Shown: positions 27,418-34,135 of the stretch, one piece after another
Numbering within the stretch: the stretch's first letter is position 1
How the letters are laid out: each line of letters begins with the position of its first letter
Assembly (NCBI GenBank): GCA_014138095.1
Contig: JACGXE010000019.1
Span: 21,689-85,688 of the forward strand
Length of the DNA stretch: 64,000 bases
Direction: 5' to 3'
From: Ochrobactrum sp. RH2CCR150
GTDB taxonomy: Bacteria > Pseudomonadota > Alphaproteobacteria > Rhizobiales > Rhizobiaceae
Notes under the pieces: model-generated
The model's input: only the letters and a program-made list of their open reading frames with translations
What the model was told of the DNA's origin: nothing
Database searches by the model: none
Position numbers and translations under genes: made by a program

Positions 27418-27499
27418 ATGTCGGACTATGAACCGACTTTATGGTGTTCATTGTTGCGATAACCAGATAAGATAAGCAGAGTTTCTCTCGTCATGCAAG

Positions 27500-27516
27500 C
27501 TTGCATTATTAGACTT
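27500..27516 (-). promoter_or_regulatory. 17-bp regulon motif, site 2
   Basis: Minus-strand AAGTCTAATAATGCAAG, identical in all 17 bases to site 3 at 31900-31916. It lies about 100 bases upstream of the livG start within the 271-base divergent promoter region. Confidence 0.75.
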
Positions 27517-27616
27517 TGTGTGTTTTTCTGAAACTGCCTCTTCCGTTGGACGAGGTGGTGGCCTGGTTCCGAACCGTCGCCACGGGAGGAGAAAATCAAG
27601 CCGGTAGGGAGGACTC

Positions 27617-28375
27617 GTGCCGGAGAACGCACCCATAATCGAGGCGCGTGGTTTGACGCGCTCGTTCAGCGGCTTCATCGCCGTCAACAATGTCGACATC
27701 GAGATTCGGCGGGGGACTATCCACGCGCTGATCGGCCCAAACGGTGCCGGCAAGAGCACGCTGTTCAATCTTCTGACCAAATTTCTTTCGCCAAGTTCCG
27801 GCCAGATATTTTTCAAGGGCCGAGACATTACACAGATGGCGCCTGCCGATATCGCTCGGCTTGGCCTCGTCCGGTCCTTTCAGATCTCGTCGGTATTTCC
27901 GCACCTCAGCGCCCTTGAAAACGTACGCGTGGCGCTGCAGGCCCGTGAGCGAGAAACCTTCTCCTTCTGGAAGTCCAACCGGTGTCTGAAACGCTTTGAC
28001 GCAGAGACCATGGCGCTCCTTGAAAGCGTCGGCCTCGCCGAAAAGGCCCGAACAAAAGCCAGCGAGCTGTCGTACGGACGCAAGCGTGCGCTGGAACTGG
28101 CGACGACGCTGGCGCTTGAGCCGGACGTGCTGCTGCTCGACGAGCCAATGGCCGGCATGGGCACGGAAGACATTGGCAGGACGGCGGCGCTGATCCGCCG
28201 CGTCGGCACGGGTCGCACGGTGTTGATGGTCGAGCACAATCTTGGCGTCGTTGCGGACCTTTCTGACACAATCACGGTGCTGCGCCGCGGGGAGGTGATT
28301 GCAGAGGGTAGCTATTCTGACGTCTCCACGAACAGTGAGGTTCGCAAGGCCTATATGGGAGGAGCCCATGGCTGA
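27617..28375 (+). CDS. LivG-like ABC transporter ATP-binding protein
   Basis: A 252-residue ATPase of the branched-chain amino acid transporter class. Walker A is GPNGAGKST, the signature is ELSYGRKRALEL and Walker B VLLLDEPMAGM. It begins with GTG at 27617, preceded by GGGAGGA. It overlaps livF by 8 bases and heads a plus-strand operon ending at the terminator at 30995. It energises uptake of the ligand bound by the protein at 26137-27345. Confidence 0.92.
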   Translation: MPENAPIIEARGLTRSFSGFIAVNNVDIEIRRGTIHALIGPNGAGKSTLFNLLTKFLSPSSGQIFFKGRDITQMAPADIARLGLVRSFQISSVFPHLSALENVRVALQARERETFSFWKSNRCLKRFDAETMALLESVGLAEKARTKASELSYGRKRALELATTLALEPDVLLLDEPMAGMGTEDIGRTAALIRRVGTGRTVLMVEHNLGVVADLSDTITVLRRGEVIAEGSYSDVSTNSEVRKAYMGGAHG

Positions 28376-29072
28376 AACCGTTTTAAACGTCAGCAATCTT
28401 CAGGCCTGGTATGGCGAAAGCCACGTCCTTCACGGAGTGGAATTCAACGTCAGGAAGGGTGAGGTCGTCACCCTGATCGGTCGCAACGGCGCCGGCAAGA
28501 CCACTACCCTGCGCAGCCTGATGGGCGTCGTTAGCAAGCGGGCCGGCAGCAGCACCTACAAAGGCGTCGATCTGTTGCGAACACCCGCGCATAAGGTCGC
28601 CCGGCTCGGCATCGGCTACGTTCCAGAGGAGCGCGGCATTTTTTCGAGGCTGAACGTCATCGAAAACCTGATGTTTCCGCCAGCCTGGCAATCGGGCGGG
28701 ATGAGTGCGGAGGAAATCTACGGCCTCTTCCCAAATCTCAGAGGCCGCGACACCACGCCCGGCACGCGGCTCTCCGGCGGCGAACAGCAGATGCTGGCGA
28801 TCGGACGCATCCTGCGCACCGGCGCCGATTTCATTCTGCTTGATGAGCCGACCGAAGGCATTGCCCCCGTCATCGTCGAGGAGATCGGAGCGGCGCTGCG
28901 CATCCTCAAGGATCGCGGTATGACCATCATTCTCGTCGAACAGAACCTGAGTTTTGCAGCCACCGTCGCCGACCGGCACTTCGTCCTCGACCAGGGAAAG
29001 GTTATCGACGAAATCTCCAATGGTGCGCTCGACGCCAGCATGGACCGGCTGAACCGGTATCTGGGGGTTTGA
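28368..29072 (+). CDS. LivF-like ABC transporter ATP-binding protein
   Basis: A 234-residue second ATPase of the same transporter. Walker A GRNGAGKTT, signature RLSGGEQQMLAIGR, Walker B FILLDEPTEGI and the switch His replaced by Gln in LVEQNLSF, as is usual in LivF. The ATG at 28368 has GGGAGGAG upstream and lies within the end of livG. Confidence 0.92.
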   Translation: MAETVLNVSNLQAWYGESHVLHGVEFNVRKGEVVTLIGRNGAGKTTTLRSLMGVVSKRAGSSTYKGVDLLRTPAHKVARLGIGYVPEERGIFSRLNVIENLMFPPAWQSGGMSAEEIYGLFPNLRGRDTTPGTRLSGGEQQMLAIGRILRTGADFILLDEPTEGIAPVIVEEIGAALRILKDRGMTIILVEQNLSFAATVADRHFVLDQGKVIDEISNGALDASMDRLNRYLGV

Positions 29073-29106
29073 TTGCCATGCGCACTCTTCAACAGGTCAA
29101 AATCAG

Positions 29107-29994
29107 ATGACAGATATTTTCGGGGTGCCTATACCCGTTCTCCTCGGCCAATTGCTGCTCGGACTGATCAACGGCTCATTTTACGCTCTGCTCAGCCTGG
29201 GGCTGGCGATCATCTTCGGCATGCTTAACGTCATTAATTTCGCGCATGGCGCCTTTTACATGCTGGGCGGTTTCGTTGCCTGGTACTTGCTCTCGAGACT
29301 TGGCCTTGGGTATTGGGGAACACTCATCGCGGCTCCCATATTGGTCGGATTCGCCGGGATCGTGGTTGAAAAGCTGTTTCTGAGGCGGCTTTATCGTATG
29401 GACCATCTCTACAGTCTGCTCCTCACATTTGGCATTGCACTGATGCTGGAAGGGCTGTTCCGACACCTCTTCGGCGCGGCCGGAAAACCTTATCCGGTTC
29501 CAGCCTCACTGACTGGCGGCATCAATCTCGGTTTCATGTTTTTGCCCATGTACCGCGCATGGGTGATCGCTATCTCGCTCACTATCTGCCTGCTCACGTG
29601 GATCGCGATCGAACGGACCAAGCTCGGTGCCTATCTGCGGGCCGCCACCGAAAACCCGTCGCTGGTCCAGGCTTTCGGTATCAATGTGCCACTCATTCTG
29701 ACACTGACCTATGCCTTCTGCGTGGGTCTCGCGGGCTTTGCCGGCGCGCTCGCAGCACCTCTCTATCAGGTGAGCCCAGGCATGGGCTCCAGTATCATCA
29801 TCACGGTCTTCGCGGTCGTTGTGATCGGCGGCATGGGATCGATTGGCGGTGCGATCGTCACTGCGCTTGGTCTCGGCATCATCGAAGGCCTCACCAAGAC
29901 ATTCTATCCGCCAGCCTCATCGATCGCGGTTTTCGTCATGATGGTGCTCGTGATTCTCATTCGGCCAGCCGGCCTGTTCAGACGGGAGGCATGA
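29107..29994 (+). CDS. LivH-like ABC transporter permease
   Basis: A 295-residue inner-membrane permease with about eight hydrophobic segments. Family features are LINGSFYALLSLGLAIIFGMLNVINFAHGAFYM (in parts) near the N-terminus and the coupling-loop region GAYLRAATENPSLVQAFGIN. It is separated by one base from livM (TGACATG) and they should form the heterodimeric channel. Confidence 0.9.
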   Translation: MTDIFGVPIPVLLGQLLLGLINGSFYALLSLGLAIIFGMLNVINFAHGAFYMLGGFVAWYLLSRLGLGYWGTLIAAPILVGFAGIVVEKLFLRRLYRMDHLYSLLLTFGIALMLEGLFRHLFGAAGKPYPVPASLTGGINLGFMFLPMYRAWVIAISLTICLLTWIAIERTKLGAYLRAATENPSLVQAFGINVPLILTLTYAFCVGLAGFAGALAAPLYQVSPGMGSSIIITVFAVVVIGGMGSIGGAIVTALGLGIIEGLTKTFYPPASSIAVFVMMVLVILIRPAGLFRREA

Positions 29995-29995
29995 C

Positions 29996-30970
29996 ATGAA
30001 AAGCGCAACCCTTTCCAACGCGACCACCACCTTTGGTCGCGGTCAGATGATCGGCCGCATCCTAATGCTCACCGTTTTGGGTATCATGCTGATTGCGCCG
30101 TTGGCGGTCTATCCACTCTTCCTAATTAAAATCCTCTGCTTCGTGTTGTTCGCTGCAGCCTTCAACCTTGTGCTCGGCTATGCGGGTCTGCTGTCCTTCG
30201 GACACGCCGCCTTCTTCGGCGGCGGAGCCTACATCGCGGCTCAGGCTGCAAAAGTATGGCAATGGCCGTTCGAACTGTCGGTGTTGGCGGGAACACTGTT
30301 TGCAGCCTTGCTTGGGCTTGCCTTTGGAGCGCTCGCCATACGCCGTCACGGCATCTACTTCGCCATGATCACGCTGGCACTTGCCCAGATGGTCTATTTC
30401 ATGGCGGTCCAGATGCCATTCACAGGCGGCGAAGACGGTATTCAGGCCGTGCCCCGCGGTTACCTGCTCGGCATGATCGATCTTAGGAACATCACAGCAA
30501 TGTACTATACCGTGCTCGGAGGCACGATCATTGGCCTCGTCATCATCTGGCGCGCAGTCAATTCGCCTTTTGGACATATGCTGTCCGCTATTCGCGAAAA
30601 CGAAACGCGTGTTGTCTCGCTCGGCCTGAAACCCGAACGTTACAAGCTGATCGCATTTACACTCTCAGCAGCTCTGTCGGGTTTTGCCGGGTCACTGAAG
30701 GCGATTTCCTTCCAACTCGCCTCACTGGTCGACGTAACATGGCATATGTCCGGGGAAGTCATTCTTATGACCCTTCTTGGGGGCATGGGAACGCTCATCG
30801 GACCGATTGTCGGCGCCACCATTGTTGTCGGGCTCGAGCATTTCCTGTCGACCAGTGGGTTGCCCATCACCTTCATCATCGGCCTGTTCTTTGTGGTCTG
30901 TGTGATGATGTTCAGACGGGGCGTGTTCGGCGAACTGAAGCTTCTCCTCGAGCGAGGCAGGAGCGAATAA
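29996..30970 (+). CDS. LivM-like ABC transporter permease
   Basis: A 324-residue partner permease. Seen are AFNLVLGYAGLLSFGHAAFFGGGAY (in parts), the family marker, and the coupling-loop sequence SPFGHMLSAIRENETRVVSLG. Last gene of the plus-strand transporter operon; a strong intrinsic terminator follows 24 bases after the stop. Confidence 0.92.
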   Translation: MKSATLSNATTTFGRGQMIGRILMLTVLGIMLIAPLAVYPLFLIKILCFVLFAAAFNLVLGYAGLLSFGHAAFFGGGAYIAAQAAKVWQWPFELSVLAGTLFAALLGLAFGALAIRRHGIYFAMITLALAQMVYFMAVQMPFTGGEDGIQAVPRGYLLGMIDLRNITAMYYTVLGGTIIGLVIIWRAVNSPFGHMLSAIRENETRVVSLGLKPERYKLIAFTLSAALSGFAGSLKAISFQLASLVDVTWHMSGEVILMTLLGGMGTLIGPIVGATIVVGLEHFLSTSGLPITFIIGLFFVVCVMMFRRGVFGELKLLLERGRSE

Positions 30971-30994
30971 AAGTCTTTCTGTGCAAGCGAAAAT

Positions 30995-31025
30995 AAAAGG
31001 CCGAAGCGTTCGCTTCGGCCTTTTT
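30995..31025. terminator. Bidirectional intrinsic terminator
   Basis: AAAAGGCCGAAGCG and CGCTTCGGCCTTTT form a 14-bp stem with a 2-base (effectively 4-base) loop, with T-runs on both strands. It lies between two converging genes, livM and coxG, and should stop transcription from both sides. Confidence 0.92.
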
Positions 31026-31044
31026 GATGTGGATGGGGAAAAGT

Positions 31045-31827
31045 TTATTTCGATATTCGTCCGAACAGGTAACCGATAGCTGCCGCCATGACCAGTTGGA
31101 CGATGCTGGCAAGATCGGGCGAGACATGAGAGGGCATATCGGCTGCGGACGAAAGGCTCGGCAATAGCCCGGCATAGACGATCCAAAGAGCCACAAGCAC
31201 TGACGCAAAGACCACGAGCGCAAGCACCGGGAGAGAGACGTTGGAGCGAGCTGTCACTGCGACCTGGGCGGAAGGCCGGGGAACGGCCATGGCAGGGGCA
31301 TCCAGATGCGGCGGACCGGCTTTGGTCTGCGCGGGAGAGGGGCCGGCACCTAGCGGCGACGCTGCCACGGCCTCCTGCGGATTCTGCCGCACGTGAATTT
31401 CCTCGGCAAATCGCTTGAAGAACTGACCAGCCATTTGTTTCGCGGTCACATCAATCAATCGACCTCCAAGCTGCGAAAGCTTTCCACCAATCTGCGCGTC
31501 TACGGTGTAGTCGAGTGCTGTCCCCCCGTCTTTTGCAGAAAGTTTGACGACGGCAATCCCCTTGGCAAAACCAGCCACGCCACCTTGCCCTTCACCAGTA
31601 ATCTTGTAGCCATTCGGAGGATCCAGATCCGACAGTGTTACCGCCCCCTGGAACCGCGCCTTGACCGGCCCGACCTTCATGACCGCGACGGCTGTCATTT
31701 CCGTATCCGATGATTTCGTCAGCTCCTGGCAGCCAGGAATACAGACCTTTAGCACATCAGGGTCGTTGAGCGCGGCCCAGACCTCCTCCTTGGTGGCCGG
31801 GATCAACTGTTGGCCAGACATTTCCAT
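31045..31827 (-). CDS. CoxG-like SRPBCC protein with C-terminal membrane segments
   Basis: A 260-residue protein of the carbon monoxide dehydrogenase subunit G family. Residues 1-145 are the SRPBCC/CoxG domain (VWAALNDPDVLKVCIPGCQEL; GYKITGEGQGGVAGFAKG). A Pro/Ala-rich linker (about 150-195) joins hydrophobic stretches at about 199-222 and 238-256 that would anchor it in the inner membrane. In carboxydotrophs CoxG recruits the Mo hydroxylase to the membrane; a similar docking role is inferred here. It is divergent from the hydroxylase operon, shares the control region with motif site 3, and has AGGAGG seven bases upstream of its ATG. Confidence 0.88.
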   Translation of the reverse strand: MEMSGQQLIPATKEEVWAALNDPDVLKVCIPGCQELTKSSDTEMTAVAVMKVGPVKARFQGAVTLSDLDPPNGYKITGEGQGGVAGFAKGIAVVKLSAKDGGTALDYTVDAQIGGKLSQLGGRLIDVTAKQMAGQFFKRFAEEIHVRQNPQEAVAASPLGAGPSPAQTKAGPPHLDAPAMAVPRPSAQVAVTARSNVSLPVLALVVFASVLVALWIVYAGLLPSLSSAADMPSHVSPDLASIVQLVMAAAIGYLFGRISK

Positions 31828-31899
31828 GGATAATCCTCCTCAACATCAGAACGAAAACGCTCCACACGGCGCGATCTGCGTGCTTGACATTCTCCTCTT

Positions 31900-31916
31900 A
31901 AGTCTAATAATGCAAG
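31900..31916 (+). promoter_or_regulatory. 17-bp regulon motif, site 3
   Basis: AAGTCTAATAATGCAAG on the plus strand, identical to site 2. It lies in the divergent region between coxG and the hydroxylase operon, 52 bases before the leader start at 31968. The next bases include TCATATTTGC, a 10-mer that also occurs in opposite orientation in the regulator's own promoter region near 37550. Confidence 0.75.
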
Positions 31917-31967
31917 TCATATTTGCGATAAGCATCATTATGGGAAGATGATGCCGGAGGAACACTT

Positions 31968-32024
31968 ATGGCTCGACCTTTAGACAGAGCGGCGGCTATG
32001 CCGGCGGCGTGGGCGAAACCGTGA
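31968..32024 (+). CDS. Putative 18-residue leader peptide coupled to the FAD subunit
   Basis: An ATG with GGAGGAACACTT upstream opens a frame of 18 codons (MARPLDRAAAMPAAWAKP). Its TGA overlaps the GTG start of the next gene as GTGA at 32021-32024. The FAD-subunit start itself has no ribosome binding site of its own, so its translation probably depends on ribosomes finishing this leader. It could alternatively be a relic of an older N-terminus. Confidence 0.5.
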   Translation: MARPLDRAAAMPAAWAKP

Positions 32025-32905
32025 AGCCCGCACAGTTCGATTACAGCGCACCGGTAACGGTCGAGGAAGCGGCAGCGACACTCGCCGCATCGGCTGGTGA
32101 CGGCAAAATCATCGCCGGTGGGCAGAGCCTGATGCCGATGATCAATTTCCGACTGGTGAAGCCCTCCATACTTATTGATATCAACCGCATCGCGGGATTG
32201 GATAAGATAGAGTTCGACGGCAGCCGGCTGAAGATCGGGGCGACCGTTCGTCATCGCATGACGGCCACCGATGCGCTTGTCGCTCGACACTTGCCGATCA
32301 TTCACGACGCTATGCATCACGTCGCACACATGACGGTGCGCAACCGTGGCACGTTCTGCGGCAGCGTCGCGCATGCGGACCCCGCAGCCGAAATGCCGCT
32401 GATGACCCGCTTCCTCGACGGCACGATCATCGCCTTTTCAGTGCGTGGAGAGCGCCGCATCCCCGCCGCGGATTTCTTTACGGGGTCATTGATGAATGCC
32501 CTTGAAGAGGATGAACTGGTCACCGCGGTGGAGATCGACGTCATGCCAGAGGATTCCGGCTGGGCCTTTGAAGAGTTTGCCCGCCGCCATGGCGACTTTG
32601 CGCTCGCCAGCTTCGCAACAACGTTTCGCCTCGAAAATGGTAACGTACGCGGCGTTCGTATCGGCATGATGGGGGTGGGTGAAACCCCGCTTCGCCTGCC
32701 CGAAATAGAAGAGATTGTCGAGGGCACCGACCTTTCCGAACCCGTTCTCAATGAGGTGGTAGAGAGATTGGCAAACATCCTGACCCCCAACTCCGATATC
32801 CACGCATCCGCAGATTATCGCAAGCATCTGTCTGGCGTATTGGCCAAGCGTGGGCTGCGTGCAGCATGGGCACGAGCCAATGGGGAGATACCACGTCATG
32901 GCTGA
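32021..32905 (+). CDS. Molybdenum hydroxylase, FAD-binding medium subunit (CoxM-like)
   Basis: A 294-residue flavin subunit of the xanthine-dehydrogenase family. FAD-binding motifs are IIAGGQSLMPMINFRL and TVRNRGTFCGSVAHADPAAE. GTG at 32021 is chosen because it yields the family's usual start (xKPAQFDYSAPVTVEEA); a GTG four codons upstream is also in frame. It accepts electrons from the two iron-sulfur clusters of the small subunit. The order of subunits (M-S-lactonase-L) follows the CO dehydrogenase pattern apart from the inserted gene. Confidence 0.92.
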   Translation: MKPAQFDYSAPVTVEEAAATLAASAGDGKIIAGGQSLMPMINFRLVKPSILIDINRIAGLDKIEFDGSRLKIGATVRHRMTATDALVARHLPIIHDAMHHVAHMTVRNRGTFCGSVAHADPAAEMPLMTRFLDGTIIAFSVRGERRIPAADFFTGSLMNALEEDELVTAVEIDVMPEDSGWAFEEFARRHGDFALASFATTFRLENGNVRGVRIGMMGVGETPLRLPEIEEIVEGTDLSEPVLNEVVERLANILTPNSDIHASADYRKHLSGVLAKRGLRAAWARANGEIPRHG

Positions 32906-33377
32906 AAAGCAGATCACCTTTAGCGTTAATGGCCTTTCATACACGCGCACAGTTGAACCCCGAATGCTTCTCAGCGACTTCCTGCGCCACGAGTTGGGCC
33001 TCACAGGAACCCATGTCGGCTGCGAGCACGGTGTATGCGGCGCATGCACCGTGCTCCTCGACGGGCGTAGCGCGCGCTCTTGCCTTACGCTCGCCGTGCA
33101 GGCAGAGGGCATGGCAATCGAGACCATCGAGGGCCAGGGAAGCATTGACCGGCTCGGGCGCATTCAGGAAGCATTTCGTCAGCATCACGGCCTGCAGTGC
33201 GGCTTCTGCACGCCGGGCTTCATCATGGCGATTACCGATCTTTTGCGCCACCACCCGCTGGAAAGCGACGAGGAGATCCGGGAAGCGCTCTCCGGAAACA
33301 TCTGTCGCTGCACGGGCTATGAGCACATCGTCAATGCCGTCCGCGAACTCGCACATGAAAGAGGACCTCTCAAATGA
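32898..33377 (+). CDS. Molybdenum hydroxylase, [2Fe-2S] small subunit (CoxS-like)
   Basis: A 159-residue iron-sulfur subunit. The plant-ferredoxin-type cluster is held by [15 protein letters not shown] plus a Cys in RSC, and the second cluster by CGFCTPGF and NICRCTGY. The ATG at 32898 overlaps the end of the FAD-subunit gene by 8 bases; the end overlaps the lactonase start as ATGA. Full length for the family. Confidence 0.95.
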   Translation: MAEKQITFSVNGLSYTRTVEPRMLLSDFLRHELGLTGTHVGCEHGVCGACTVLLDGRSARSCLTLAVQAEGMAIETIEGQGSIDRLGRIQEAFRQHHGLQCGFCTPGFIMAITDLLRHHPLESDEEIREALSGNICRCTGYEHIVNAVRELAHERGPLK

Positions 33378-34135
33378 AGATGCATTTTCTCGAAGGCGGC
33401 CGGCTGCGGATGCGCCGCTCGATCTATGTTTCCGGCGCCGCGAAAGAAGAAACCATTGAACTGCCCGTTCATGCCGCGCTGATGCGCCATATCCGGGGGA
33501 ATGTGCTCTTCGATAGCGGCTGCAATCCAGAAGCTGCGATCGATCCGCAGGCGCGTTGGGCCGGGCTAAGCAAGGTCATGGTACCGATCTTCGAACCGGA
33601 GCAGACGGTCGTCCAGCAGCTCCAAACCATTGGCCTCCAACCCGACGACATCGACCTCGTGATCTGTTCGCATCTTCATCCCGACCACTGCGGATGCAAT
33701 TCCTACTTTCGAAAAGCAACCATCCTTTGCCATGAGGCTGAGGCCGCGGCAGCCAAGGCCGAAGGTGCAGAAAATCTTGGCTATCTTCGAACGGAATGGG
33801 AACAGCCGCAGGGCTTCCAGACTTTCTTTGAGGACCATGACGTGTTCGGCGATGGCCGTATCGTCGTGATGCCAATGCCCGGCCATACTCCGGGCATGAG
33901 CGTGGCGCGCGTCGAACTGGAGAAGGACGGCAACTTCGTTCTGGCTTCCGATGCCGCCCCCCTCCAGGCCAATATCGACACCGGCATCGCACCGAAGAAC
34001 ACTTGGAACATGGATCTGGCGGCGGCCTCGCTCGCGCGGCTCAAGGCCTTGCGCGACAGCGGCGACACGATCATCTCAGGCCACGACGACCTGCAGTGGC
34101 AGGGCCTGAAAAAAGGCCTGGAGTTCTATGAATGA
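33374..34135 (+). CDS. Metallo-beta-lactamase-fold lactonase (AHL-lactonase family)
   Basis: A 253-residue cytoplasmic hydrolase of the family containing N-acyl-homoserine lactonases (AttM/AiiB-like). The dinuclear zinc motif HxHxDH is SHLHPDHCG; further ligands are in PMPGHTPGMS, LASDAAP and ISGHDD. It is translationally coupled on both sides (ATGA overlaps at 33374-33377 and 34132-34135), placing it between the small and large subunits of one enzyme. This suggests it opens a lactone or other cyclic ester/amide formed by the hydroxylase rather than acting in quorum quenching, although that remains possible. Confidence 0.85.
   Translation: MKMHFLEGGRLRMRRSIYVSGAAKEETIELPVHAALMRHIRGNVLFDSGCNPEAAIDPQARWAGLSKVMVPIFEPEQTVVQQLQTIGLQPDDIDLVICSHLHPDHCGCNSYFRKATILCHEAEAAAAKAEGAENLGYLRTEWEQPQGFQTFFEDHDVFGDGRIVVMPMPGHTPGMSVARVELEKDGNFVLASDAAPLQANIDTGIAPKNTWNMDLAAASLARLKALRDSGDTIISGHDDLQWQGLKKGLEFYE

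Noticed and set aside
33374..34135. Quorum-quenching lactonase as the sole explanation
   Set aside because: The fold allows it, but coupling inside a hydroxylase operon makes a catabolic ring-opening role more likely; left as an alternative.
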